A stretch of 64,000 nucleotides of DNA. Origin: Takakia lepidozioides (lineage: Eukaryota > Streptophyta > Takakiopsida > Takakiales > Takakiaceae). The notes beneath the pieces were generated by a model that was given only the letters and a program-made list of their open reading frames with translations, did not search any database and was not told the DNA's origin. The stretch covers positions 79,569,171-79,633,170 of the forward strand of contig CM060732.1 in the NCBI GenBank assembly GCA_030704615.1. Direction: 5' to 3'. Position numbers and translations under genes: made by a program. Below are positions 44,527 through 55,700 of this stretch, one piece after another. Positions within the stretch are counted from its first letter, which is position 1; each line of letters opens with the position of its first letter.

Positions 44527-45252
44527 TGTCGCGCACCTCACTTCGGTAAGCTCCCCTTCAAGTCATAGTTACTCGCTTTAATGCGCGTGCCTCACTCCCA
44601 ACCTGGCCGTCGGGCCAACTCGGAGCTTCGGCTGCTCACCGGGACATAACGGTCCCCCTTCGCTCTCCCAAAAGACCCTCCACCTATTTGGGCCTAGTGG
44701 AATTCCCTTTGGTAGATGGCAGTCCGGAACAGCTCCCCACTCTTTGGTCGCTTTCCGGCTCGCTCGCTTATTCACTAGTTTTTTGACACCAACGGGCTTC
44801 CACCGTTCTCGGGGTTACTACTCCCCTTATATATACTTCTGTAGCTGTCCGCGGGGGTTTCACAACCAGCCATGCCATTTTATGGTGAACCACCACGAAG
44901 ACCCTCGACTCCCGGTGGTGAGTCGCGGTGAGTTTTGTCCCACTCACCACGGCCCCATTGGGCCGTGATGAGTCCCAAGACTCCCCACGACTCCCACCAC
45001 GAGGTCTCCACCCCATGGTGAGTCCTATGCCACCCCCACTAAGTCCCGCTAAGCTACCACCACCCCTTGTGGAGCCACCCCACCGCAACCCGGTGTGCGG
45101 GGCTCCACCTAGTGAGCGCCTCCGCTTCCCTGAGTGCCTTGGGCACTCAAGGGTGCTTCAGCCCCCCATACCTATCGCTGCCGCTGCCCCCACCACAGGG
45201 GCAGCCCCTCATGTGCCCCGACCCCCTGCCCTCAAGGCAAAGGGCCGCGACA
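44527..45252 (-). repeat. 5' LTR (726 bp) of the nested element
   Basis: Bounded by TGTCGCG at its start (minus strand, 45252) and CGCGACA at its end (44527), a 7-bp terminal inverted repeat with the standard TG..CA. The primer-binding site follows immediately. A TATA box candidate, GTATATATAAGG, lies on the minus strand near 44835-44824. The upstream U3 part is rich in GTGAGT/GAGTC repeats and is GC-rich. Confidence 0.85.
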
Positions 45253-45362
45253 TGGTGTGTGACAAATGCTCAAGGGGGTGGCACATGGGATGCTTGACAA
45301 CGCCACTTGAGGAGGTTCCTAGTGGAGAATGGTTGTGTCCACGATGCCTTGGACATAGGTAG
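45253..45362 (+). pseudogene. Partial PHD finger of the outer gypsy element
   Basis: The frame reads VCDKCSRGWHMGCLTTPLE, then VPSGEWLCPRC and a stop. This is the second half of a PHD zinc finger: Cys-x2-Cys, His-x2-Cys, conserved Trp, CPxC. The first Cys pair is missing because the nested LTR begins inside this codon run. PHD fingers bind histone H3 tails. In an element that also encodes a DNA methyltransferase it may have guided integration or read chromatin state; that is inference. Confidence 0.75.
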
Positions 45363-45707
45363 TGGGCATGACAATGGTGGAATTGACAAGTGATCCAAGG
45401 TCTAGCTTGTAGGAGCTCAACGCCATGGATACTCAATTGAAGATCATGGATTGCAAGTAGGTGATTAACGATGGGGCTCTCGTTGCACCCGACCTCTTGA
45501 TCCATATACTTTAAAAAATTGGGACATGTGCGATTGAAGACCAAGCGATGATCTTATTGAGATGAATACTTGTCAGCTTTCCGGTGTTAGAGGGACCTAA
45601 TCACCGGCTATGGGGGCGATTGTGGCATAGCTTTCTAAGATTGTGTGCTTAGAATGTATGGTGGACAGTGATGTATGTTGTGGCACGATGCTTAGGTGCA
45701 CGACAGC
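45363..45707 (+). other. 3' non-coding part of the outer gypsy element
   Basis: Sequence between the PHD stop and the 3' LTR, without a convincing frame. No obvious purine-rich priming tract precedes the 3' LTR; the bases next to it read GGTGCACGACAGC. Confidence 0.5.
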
Positions 45708-46077
45708 TGTCATGGTTTTAGTCATGGTTAACTAGAATTACCTACTTCTAGTTAACTATGACATTTTGGATATTTATATTTGTATTTTGTGTGTTGGGAC
45801 TTCATTTGGTCTCACATGCCAAGTGAGGTATCAAACCTCACTTGGGACATGGGGATGGGTTTTCCCCTTGTGAGCGTTGAGGAGGGCTCATCTTCTTGTA
45901 GTTGAGCCTGCATGAGCCTCTCTCACCTCCATAGCTCTAAGTATTGAGAGGGAGTGTGTTGAGGGCTTTGTAGGGTGGATTCCCTTAGCAAGGGTGCCCT
46001 TGGCTTGACTTAGTTTATGTGATTGAGTGGATTCATGAGTGGAGTGTTTCCCTTGTGTTCACTTTCATTATCCGACA
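45708..46077 (+). repeat. 3' LTR of the DNMT gypsy element
   Basis: Starts TGTCATGGTTTTAGTCA and ends TTCATTATCCGACA. It differs from the 5' LTR by roughly five substitutions plus a changed last few bases, about 1.5-2% by eye. That points to a fairly recent insertion. Confidence 0.9.
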
Positions 46078-47500
46078 CATTAGTCATAGTGAACGCACGT
46101 CCACAGCCTTCACGTGGAATGAGAAATGACCAACGGGCTCTTTAATTCAAGACCAAGCGTTGTGAAATGAACCAGGTCTCAGCTTCTACAAACTTGTTGG
46201 TACGCAAGAGTGGAAAACTACCATCTCTTGTAAACCTTCATGTGTATGAAGGAGTTGTTGGTCGCATGTTGTTGAGTAATTTTCCATCTGATCAGGTGCG
46301 TTTTCTGTTTGTCTCTCTCATGAGTCCAATCCAATAACATAATATATAGGGAGGCAAAAGCTCTACCCACGAGCTCTAGTTTTCGCACACGAATAGTACT
46401 CACAATTCGTGTACTCTATGTGGTCACCATCTTCCTTATTATAGAGGAATAAACTCCGATCACCAGCCGGCCCGATCACCAACCATTAAATAGGTTGATC
46501 TGAGTAGCGGTCTCTCTAAAATCACTGCATAAATTGTGTACTTGGCTTCCATAATGGCATCTTCCCACACACAGTACACAAACACAAAGCAAACACAGAA
46601 GCATAAACATTTCTCTATCTCCAGATATTTAGGTCTGGTCACTGCTGCTTCATTGGTTGATTGTCTGTTATTCATGCTCTTACAGCTTTCTGTGGATGCT
46701 ATGGACTTTCTGTGGATGCTATATCTTTATGAACTGGTAACTATACCGGTATCGGTTATTGGTAAAAAAAAATTCATTTCTTTATTTCTCTTTCTCTGTC
46801 TTTGAGCTTTCTTTCTTCCTCTTTTGAGCTTTCTGCGGATAAGTTCCATTTCATTTCATTTCATTTCATTTCATTTCTCTCCATGTTCTCGGGGCTTTCA
46901 ACGATTTTTTTAAAGACCTTCGTTCTCTCTCTTTTTCTCTCTCTCTCTTTCTTTCTCCTTTTCTTCCTCTCATTTCTTCAGTTTGAAGTTTTTTGTCCCA
47001 TCGACACTTCACCAAACAACCAGCACAACTTCAACAGCCAGTTAGTGCGTATTGAATTCAGTATGGCGCAGGACCAACATTAAAGGCATAAATGCCATTA
47101 GAGATGAAGATAGTCTAAGCTGTCAAAGATTTGTGTCCAATCTGCTGATCATACATCTCCCATGTAATGCACGCTGGCCTCGATGTAGTGGCATCTTGAT
47201 CAGGAAACCGAGTATTTAGTAATCTGGGGTCTTCCTCCAAATGTTTACACAGATTCCATTTAAAAGGAGGTTGCACTGTTGCTTTGAGCCTTGTTCACTT
47301 GGTTAATATTTGCAGCTTTACTAGCACATGCTGGTTTTTAAGGATGAGTTCCTGAATATTTCTTCCATATCCTGTATGCTAGTCATACAATCCTAAGTGT
47401 TGTTCTAATTACAATGATATATCGAAAGCTTCTAACGGATTACCGAAGGTCAACCAAACATTGCAGAGCCCTCATTCTACGTTCCAGCGTCTCGTATTCA
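46078..47500. other. AT-rich spacer with a LINE-B tail
   Basis: No gene recognised. A run of five ATTTC units with a GAGCTTTCTGCGGATAA lead-in at about 46826-46876 matches the LINE-B 3' end. CT-rich low-complexity sequence follows to 46980. Confidence 0.45.
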
Positions 47501-47720
47501 AAGTTTCTAATCACAATCTGGACGATAAAGAACGGTGGATAAGTTATTTACCATGGGCAGTAACTGCCGAGTTCATAGTGTGGTACAAAATCAATTTCAA
47601 AGTGAAGGGAAAGCAGTATATAGTGAGAGATGGTTATGTTCTATGCTTGTGTTGCCCTGCTCATGGTCTTTTGAAGAGATACACCACTTATTGGCTTGTT
47701 TCATAATTCCGGATTTTTGC
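47501..47720 (+). pseudogene. Possible LINE ORF2 C-terminal fragment
   Basis: One frame reads CSMLVLPCSWSFEEIHHLLACF, similar to the Cys/His zinc-binding end of LINE ORF2 proteins. Preceding residues (NQFQSEGKAVYSERWLC) fit the usual spacing. Short and diverged, so tentative. Confidence 0.35.
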
Positions 47721-48197
47721 TTGTTATCACACTCCCTACCTCATATACTTCTCAAAAACATAAATATTCTTGCTTGGTTATGCTTGGTTATGCATTCTCT
47801 AAGAATACTTCCAACATAGGCATCCTTAACAGGACGGCAGGGGCTTAAGCCTGCCATTCTGCAGATCTCTAAGAGAAGTGTGATATTAATGGGGCCAGGT
47901 GAGATCCCTGTGCCACTGTAGTCTCTGATTCTAATAAAGGACCACAAGCAGGGAGGTTAATATTCAGTCTTTGTGATTTTAACTCATGAGAGTTACCTTG
48001 TAATTTTTAAACCCAGGAGAAAACAGTCTTGCAGGCCGGACATTCTACACTGGGATAACGGAGCTATGAGCAATGAAGATGGTCATTGAATGACCAATAA
48101 CATATAATTCATGGATTAATTGGAGGGGCTGACATGGGAGTGTCTGGTGTGGCTTTGCTTGATCACTCATTATTTTTGTGCACAAGACCTCAGGTTG

Positions 48198-48500
48198 TTA
48201 CAGTCTCACTTGGATATCACTCTCCATAAACTTGCGGATGAAAAAATCTCTTTTCTCCTGAAAGATTTCTGGAGTGAATGTACGAACCCCAACAATGGCC
48301 TCAATCCAATTCTGGGTCAGCTGACAAATGGTAATTTTGCTATCCAGAGCCACAACTCGACACTGAATATCAATAATCTGGATGAAATGAGTTTCTTTGT
48401 TGCACTTACGGCAATGGAAGTTAGAGTTCTTCTTTGATATGTCTAGCAAATTGCACATGTGACAGACGCGCTGAAAAGACATTCCACCTATGGAGACAAT
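48198..48500 (-). pseudogene. Replication protein A C-terminal-like (OB fold plus zinc ribbon) fragment
   Basis: The minus-strand frame contains VCHMCNLLDIS, then FHCRKCNKETHFIQI. The spacing from the second Cys to the third is 13 residues, as in the RPA70 C-terminal zinc ribbon (CNKKV..CEKC). An OB-fold-like tail follows (VVALDSKITICQLTQNWIEA, IVGVRTFTPEIFQ). It could be a fragment of an RPA1 gene or of one captured by a transposon such as a Helitron. A further minus frame at 48525-48929 (HRATIIVIPTSDLVAVQRF) may be an upstream part, but I do not recognise it. Confidence 0.45.
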
Positions 48501-49328
48501 TTGAAGAGCACCGGTGACATGCATTCACAAATTGTACGGGAAAATCAAATAGTGGCAATAACGTATTGAAATGCAAGCATGTTTGGTATACAACTGACAT
48601 CCAAATTTAGAAATTGGTATGCATTGTAAAGGAAGAAGGAACTTTACATCACAGATTGTTGAAAATGTCCCTTCAGTGAGATTCTTGTGGATCACCTCGA
48701 AACGTTGGACGGCAACAAGATCGGACGTTGGAATTACAATGATTGTGGCACGGTGTGTGTTCAAGCGTACTTCTCCTTGGAGAGAACCTGAAACATTTTT
48801 CAGCAAGGCAGCGGCTGGTTTCCCCGTGTTAAAAATGCTTATGCAAGGTTTTGCACATGTCGAAGAAAAATTAGTAGGCCGTTTGGCCAAGAATATTACA
48901 ACCAACTTCAAACGCTGGTGGTTGGTCAAAAGGGAGGGGGTACTTTTTTGGTCTTATGAATAGAGGCAGTTGGTATAAGTTTACATCTCCATCTTGTCAC
49001 AAAACTCTCCATCTTTGTACCACTAGGCCACCAGCCATATGTGTTTACAACAAGCTATATATGGATGGGATTTGAACCCATACCCTTGCCCCTTTGGGAG
49101 CCACACAAGGAAGAAAAAACCCCTCACTTGTGTGCACCCCCGCTCGGTAAAGGGACTACATTACTCCTATCTAGTATCTATTCATCAGTAATTACTAACA
49201 CAGTGTAGAGAGGCGGCAACATATAAACCTTCAACAACAATTTCTGGTTCTTGCTGCACCACCCCCATTTTGTAACTGCCTAGTACTTATTGTGTGGCAG
49301 CCCACACGCATCTAAAACTGCCAACGTA

Positions 49329-49556
49329 CCAAAATGGGTTGTTGCGATTCCAGCCCGTATGCTCAACTATGGGCTGCAGCAGAAGCACCGTCTACACTAC
49401 AACCAATTCATGATAAGCCATTGCTGCCAATTATAAAATTGATATTGAACCAAAATGGTTTGCTGCTGTTGCAGCCCGTATGCTCAACTATGGGCTGGAG
49501 CAAAAGCACTACACTACAAACCAATTCATAAGCGATTGATGCCAATTACAAAATCA
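49329..49556. repeat. Tandem duplication, period about 121 bp
   Basis: CCAAAATGGGTTGTTGCGAT at 49329 recurs at 49450 as CCAAAATGGTTTGCTGCTGT. Both are followed by CAGCCCGTATGCTCAACTAT, GGGCTG[C/G]AGCA and an ACACTACAA..CAATTCAT segment. The copies differ by scattered substitutions and small gaps. Confidence 0.8.
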
Positions 49557-49589
49557 GCTCTACTAGCCTGAGCTAGTTGCAACACAGTA

Positions 49590-50964
49590 CTAAAACAGTT
49601 GTCTCATAGTTCCCCAGAGATACTTCTGCACCATCCCTAATTTCCACGGAAGCATTAGGTGAAATGTAAAGCTCCCTAAACATCGGCATAGCAATGGACT
49701 CTTTATCCAAGCGACCATTGTGCCAACATCCATAGGGCTCACAACAGTTGACAATAAATTCACAGGCTTTGGATCATACCATGCCACATCACACAATTGT
49801 CCAGAAATGTGCATCATAGTCAATTGTAGCCTCATTCACTTACCACCTCTCCCTAATTCCAAACAAGTAGGATATCCTATACGGTTGGTTTTCGCAGTGT
49901 CAGTGGCATAGATTCCCTTGATAGCCAAATCATGGAATAATAGAGGACTGAAGAAATAATTATCCATAGTCACAATATGGCCACGGCCTTCAAAACCAAA
50001 AAGCAGTCCAATCACAACCGCGTAACCCATGCCATGGGTCATGTCCACTTCCTCATTCTTACCCAAATACACTTCTATTTTCTGAACATACTTAGACTTC
50101 ACATTGGCCAAACACCAGATTTTGATTCCCAACGTCATTGGTTTTTAGGTAGATACTGTTGGATTTTCGCATACTTACCTTTGTATTTGATCATCATCTT
50201 GTCCATGCATAGATTCTGTTGAGGTTGAAAGCAAGTGACATACAGGGAGTTTTGGGCTTCTAGTAGCCAGCGGGCCTTAGTAAGTTTATTATAACCAGAC
50301 TGCCCACTGTCCATCACAAATGTGATGATTGTCAACAAGGTGGATGCATTGCATGATGGCCTCCCTTCGGTTCCTACTCATAATCTTCCCAAAAGATGCG
50401 CAATTGAAGAAGTCATGATTAGCTTTCCAATAAAGTCTAGTATTATGAAATTTCTTCAGCCCCATCAACATATGAGTAGCCAACCACGCCCTTTAAGTCC
50501 CTCATTGTCAAAGGATACCAAGACCTCCCCCCCTTATGTGCTCTTCCTCAGTGGTTCAACTTGGATTGAACATACATGTTTGTAATCATGCAATTTTTGC
50601 GTGTGAGGAGGATGGGCCAAAACAGATTGAAGAAGTCAATTGGCCTTGCATTTTTATCCAAAAGAAGTCCCCCCCCAACATCCCCGAGTCCAGTCCATGT
50701 TACCTCTGGAATTCGGTCACAACTCGAATGCCACATGTTGTCCTTGAACATGTCTGTTGCTGGCCATATCTGCCAGTCATCAGGCAAATCACACAAACCC
50801 AATTCACGAGTGGACAAGCCGGTATCAACCCAAAAATCTTCCAAATCATGTTTAGAAAGTACTGTAGGGTTGGTTCTGACCTCTTCAGCAGGATCGAAGT
50901 CATTGTCACTAGCAGTTGAATTCCCCACCCGAGTCCGAACTGTCTTCCACAATATGAATCCCAA
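49590..50964 (-). pseudogene. piggyBac-type transposase, frameshifted
   Basis: Minus-strand fragments in order: an acidic N-terminus (NDFDPAEEVRTN), ARPIDFFNLFWPILL, MGLKKFHNTRLYWKAN with FGKIMSRNRREAIMQCIHL, then FQPQQNLCMDKMMIKYKGKY with the first catalytic Asp. TLGIKIWCLANVKSKYV follows, then HIVTMDNYFFSPLLFHDLA with the second Asp, and YDPKPVNLLSTVVSP in the position of the third. This is the DDE_Tnp_1_7 layout. At least three frame changes break it. The Cys-rich C-terminal domain and TTAA-flanked terminal repeats were not found. Confidence 0.85.
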
Positions 50965-51987
50965 GCATATCTCTCAAAGAGCATGGCTACGAATTCACAC
51001 AGATTCGAACATACAGATTGTATGTAGCTAGTGGAAAAAAAGATATGAGGAAAAATCCAGCTTCAAGCACAATGTTCCCAGTTTGTTCAATCACAGTCCC
51101 ATACATCGACACAGGGGACTTGATGATGAGGCATCTTCGGGCATTGTGACGTTAGCATATAGGACTCTTCCAATTTGGCCTAAGATATCCGTATCCTCCA
51201 ATGACTAACTATGAGCAACGACATCACCATCCTCCATTTGGGAAGAACGTGAAGAGTAGGAATTAGGCACAAATGAAGGAATGGAGGGAAGGTGTATTGT
51301 CCCTGTTTTAGGTGTTAATATTACTTTAATGATGATCGGAGACAAATGTGACACCCTTAGTGGAGGGCTATGGAGGTTATGCACTGAGATTGGATCGTGC
51401 CCATTGAGTTTGCATATCCAGGCTTTGACGATCTTGTGGTAACTCCCTTTATTTGCTTGTAACGTTGAGGATTAGGATGATAACATGAAAATTCAGCATA
51501 TCTCTAGATTAATCAAGATATATTTCGAGCCGACTCACAAATACATCCGATGAGAAGACACAAAGCCAAAAATATTGTAGGCCTTCAGAGGACCTTTCGG
51601 AATGAGCATGCATTTTAGATCTGTATATTTGCTTTGGTTGGTGTTTTTAAACTCTTGTAACTTTCAAATGTTTATATTTGTAAAGGTCCAAACCATCATT
51701 GGTCCAAACCATCAAGTATTAAGTCAAAATGACAAATTCTAGTCCTTGAGGTATAAAAGATGTGCGGTCGAGATGTTATGTGTGGAAGTCGCATTATAAT
51801 AAGTAATACTACCCATGTTGGGTTGGAAATGGTCATAGTTCAAAACGCCATTTCGTTCAACAATCATCCTCTTGTTGCCAGGTCATTAGAGCATTGTCGT
51901 TAGAGCATTGTCAGGCTCAATTTCAATATGTGAAGAAAGAGAATGATATGACATTGCAAACATCAAGCAATTGCTTGGTCTTGCGCC
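50965..51987. other. Spacer without recognisable gene
   Basis: Nothing convincing. A short direct duplication (TTAGAGCATTGTC at about 51887 and 51900) is present. Confidence 0.35.
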
Positions 51988-52362
51988 CTACTAGTAGGGT
52001 AAACCGGCCTATGACCGTTATAGTGTGACCGTTATAGTGCCTATGACCGATCACCTCATAACTGCTTGGATCAAGCCCAAGACCGCTCATTTTTGCCACT
52101 GGGCAAACAGTAGTTTGATAGAACCCCCCAAAAAATGTGATTGGTCATAGGGCTCAAGGTTCACATAAGCATTCGGATTGGTTCAACTTTGAAACCCCAC
52201 AACTTTGTGTGGACTTCATGAAATCACGCACTTCCAAGTGTGTTGTGATGCCCCCATGTGGGGCATCTTGTCAATTTTATCCGAGGTAAAAACAACAAAA
52301 ATTCACCATTAGATCTTCCGCCATTGGTACATGAACTGTCATAGGCCTGTCTACCCTAGTAG
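51988..52362. mobile_element. MITE-like element with ~25-bp terminal inverted repeats
   Basis: The left end CTAGTAGGGTAAACCGGCCT (from about 51991), continuing ATGAC, is matched in inverted orientation by the right end (52338-52362, reverse complement CTACTAGGGTAGACAGGCCT). TA flanks both ends and may be a target duplication. The 375-bp interior has no frame and repeats GACCGTTATAGTG twice. It is non-autonomous. Confidence 0.72.
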
Positions 52363-52540
52363 CATTCAAATCATATCCAAGGTATATGAATAGATTAGGC
52401 AATGGAAAGAGGTAAAAACCTGTAAGTTCAGGTAGCCTAGTACTAGTTACAAGGTGTTTTTAACCCCTATAAGGGATGGAAGTTCGGGCTATGACGACAA
52501 CGACGTGGGCAATGTAAAGGACCCTATTCCTGCACTACGC

Positions 52541-52559
52541 TAGGGTTAGGGTTAGGGTT
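52541..52559 (+). promoter_or_regulatory. Telo-box-like TTAGGG repeat upstream of the EDEM gene
   Basis: Three consecutive TTAGGG-type units, 150 bp upstream of the start codon at 52710. In land plants, telo boxes (AAACCCTAA) act in 5' regions of genes for growth and translation. Here the unit is the six-base form. It could instead be a chance or interstitial telomeric insertion. Confidence 0.5.
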
Positions 52560-52709
52560 CACCAAGTTGCGAGTTCTCTCACAGGAACGGAAACTCTGAG
52601 ATTCATTCCGATTGTGTGCAAGGCATCGCTGCAGAGAAGAAGAATGGTAGCTAACGTGCCGGGAAGCATAGTTGCTGGGAGAACTTGAGGAGCCCTTCCA
52701 TGCCTCCAA

Positions 52710-55700
52710 ATGGTGCGACAAGGAGAGCTGCTGGCGGTGATTTGTGTGGTGATGGTGTGTGTTGGCCTGCCCACGGTAGGCATTGGCTCTGTGTCAGCTG
52801 CCTCCGTCTCTCGCACCGAGGCTGCGGATCTGCGTGATGAGGTGTGGAGATCTTCTCTTTCTATCTTCCCTCCTCCCTTTGCGCAAAGCGTCTTCTGACA
52901 AGTATGTGCTCTTCCCCTATCTTTCTTCTTGCTCGTGGTAAGAAATTCTGGTTCTGGTTATTAAAAATGTACTAAGTACAAACGCATATCTGGGCCATCG
53001 GATACCTACTTCCGATTAAAAAGGATGAGGGTTGAGGAGATGGCGACATGCAGAGCGTTGATGCAATACGGATCAGCGGCTGTTTACGCTTCAGCAGCTA
53101 CCGGGCGACTCAGTGGGCCGTGTGATGTTTGATCGTTGCATTCATCAACGTTCTCTCTGTTTTTGGGGTTGATGGTGGCTTAAGTCAATTTACTAAGGTT
53201 ACGCCATATGAGCATTTGGTGTTGAGCTTTCAGTATTATCAGCCGCACAGTATGCTCCAGAGTCCAGGAAGAAAACTTTTTTTGCTGAAAAGCAGATCCT
53301 CTCCCGGCAGCTTTGGATCTAAATGATTGTTCAGGGAAGTTATCCTTAAAAAATGTTATTTTTCATAACTTAGGGGCTAGCCAATCTCACCTTCCTTGAT
53401 ATTCTACCCTTCTTGCAATGTGAACTTTTTCATCTGTACCACAATTTCCTACAGATGTGCAGCATTTGAATGTGCTCTTTTCTTATTGTTGTTTTCTTCG
53501 AAAACCAATGAACATATTTCCACTTCTTAATGGTAGATCACTGATTTTGTTACAGATTAATCTTTCTGACAGGGATTAGGGTTCAAGAGTTATGTTACAT
53601 ATATGTGAGTTAGACCATGGAGTATCTGTTGTCACTGTGAGAACATACAGAAGACGAGTTAACTGTCTGGAGGGTAGCAGGCAGGCCAATTAAGTAGTTG
53701 ACATTCCCTTTGAGCTTGTAACCTTAACGAGTCTCATTAAGATGATCTGTCCATGTCTCTTGCGCGCTTGTATGAGGGGTGAAGGTCATGTGCTTTGCAG
53801 GTGAGGGGCATGTTTTACCATGCATTTGACAGCTACATGCAGCATGCTTTCCCGCTAGATGAGCTCAGGCCCATGAGCTGCTCTGGAGAAGACTCTCTTG
53901 GTGGCTACACTCTCACTCTTGTAAGGTGGAACTTGTCTATTGTATGATCGCCTCAAAGGAGCTTCACATGCACTGTCTACTTCTTAGGCTGGGTGCTTGA
54001 TACAATAATTCTCTGACATGTGTTGGTGTCGGAGCTTATTCTTATGTGTACTGTTCCACTTCTCACCCATGTCTGGTTGGAAGGTTGATATTTTAGTTTA
54101 CATTGCCAGGGTAGGTTTATACCTCACAGGGCATCCTGATTGAGTTACTAAGTATTATGATTTTGGATGCCAGATCGATTCCTTGGACATGCTGGCTTTG
54201 TTGGGTGATCAAGCTCGATTTAGCGAAGCAGTCAACTGGCTCGGCAAAAATATTCGATTTGACAAGGTTCAACTTCTGAGGCTCTTCTTTCTTGCATGAT
54301 GATCTAAGCATAATCTTCCTGGAGAAATACATTGGAAGCCTTGCTTTTCACATGTAGAGGAGTTATAGAAATTTACCTTGCGGTACAAAATCATATTGTT
54401 TGCAAAAATTGTTCATTTGTTAGGAGCTAAGCTCCTTTATGTGAGTACTATTGTGCAGAATAACACGGTGTCAGTGTTTGAGACTACCATCCGGGTCCTT
54501 GGGGGCCTCCTGTCGGCCCATTTGATCGCTAGTGATTCATCAACGGTACCAGCTAGCATACCCTCTGAACTCTGCTCAGTGTAGTATGTGCACGTGTATG
54601 TGGGGGAGAAAGAGAGAGAATATACTCATAAGACGTTGTTTGCTGTAGCCTTGTTGGCCACAGACCCTTGCCCCGTTTGGGCGGAACAGAGAGATTAATC
54701 TTGCTCATTTATTCTGGAAAGTTGTGTAGAGAAAGCAGAGAGTGCATGACTGTTTGGAGTACCGTCACAAGTGGATAAACTGAGCAGGGGTCTTCATGTG
54801 ATGTGGAAACACAGGGAATGCAAGTTGAGCCATATCAAAATGAACTGCTGTACCTGGCGGAAGATTTGGGTCGTCGTCTTTTACCTGCATTTGACACCCC
54901 CACTGGTATGCTCTTGCTGTTGGTCTGCGTTCGACAGCTCCCCTAGAATAAACTGGAGTAAAGGACTTTTCGAACATACTGTTATGATTGGTTGTCTTCT
55001 ATCTTACATACTTCCACCTAGCTGACCCTCCATATTATGGGGGCTGGTGCAGGCATACCATATGGATCTGTGAATCTGATGTACGGTGTCAGTGATGACG
55101 AGAGTCAGGCAAGGCGAGCCTCTCCCCACAGCCACATGCCTTAGTCTAGGGTGTGCACCTTCCCTTGCTTTTCCATGGCAGAAGTAGCACAATCTTGATA
55201 GCAATCAAAGTCCATGTCTTAAACTTGTTGCTTCCAATCTCTCTCTCTCTCTCTCTCTCTGTGTCTCTGAGCTTTATTTTACGAGTTGTTGGGCAACTCT
55301 TTGCATTTTGTCGCCAAGCTGTCGTAGGTTTGACACAATAAAGATGTGATTTTAGCTATTTAGCTGTGAAGTCTGGTCATGCAGGTGACATCGACAGCTG
55401 GGGGTGGCACTTTGACTCTTGAATTTGGTGTTCTGAGCCGTTTAACTGGAGACCCTGGTGAGCAAAGTTTGTGATTGACACCTTTTAATTGTTACTTACA
55501 TCTTGGTTTGAGTGACATACAGCAATCATAATAACCTTTCACATGCTTGAGCAATGCACCAAAGACCGCTCCAAAGAAGCTCTGCCAGGTCCAAGCTTCT
55601 GGATAGTCGAATGCATTTCTTTGCAGCGATAACAGTACATAATTTCTGGGATTATAGTAGCGTAAAATAATTGCGGATGTGGTATGGACGTTGTAGTCAT

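Larger units (their letters stand above)
41835..45252 (-). mobile_element. Nested, 3'-truncated Ty3/gypsy element on the minus strand
   Basis: Read on the minus strand: one LTR (45252 down to 44527), a two-base gap, a primer-binding site TGGTATCAGAGC typical of initiator tRNA-Met priming, then gag, protease and RT. The element stops within the RT connection domain (SKVWVW) at about 41835. RNase H, integrase and the second LTR are absent. It differs from the host element in LTR, primer site and protein sequence and has no methyltransferase. Its 5' end joins the codons of a PHD finger of the outer element. Confidence 0.88.
32954..46077 (+). mobile_element. Degenerate Ty3/gypsy LTR retrotransposon carrying a DNA methyltransferase
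   Basis: The element is bounded by two near-identical direct repeats (32954-33324 and 45708-46077, about five substitutions by eye) starting TGTCATGG and ending ..ACA. CATT lies just outside each end and may be part of the target duplication. Internal order on the plus strand: 2.5-kb leader, gag with two zinc knuckles, retropepsin-like protease, cytosine-5 DNA methyltransferase, reverse transcriptase, RNase H, [nested minus-strand element], partial PHD finger, 3' LTR. Frameshifts and in-frame stops show it is dead. No integrase is left: the frame stops at a stretch (KERDRIL) that usually precedes the integrase zinc finger. Gag-pol order and the RT sequence place it in Ty3/gypsy rather than copia. 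Confidence 0.9.

Noticed and set aside
48525-48929. 134-codon minus-strand frame upstream of the RPA-like fragment
   Set aside because: Possibly a real exon, but I could neither name a domain nor join it in phase; mentioned only within the RPA-like entry.
49060-49100. tRNA-like T arm on the minus strand (ATGGGTTCAAATCCCAT)
   Set aside because: Only the B-box/T-arm half is convincing; no matching D arm, anticodon arm or acceptor pairing. A TGGCCTAGTGG A-box-like string lies on the wrong side. At best a SINE or tRNA relic.
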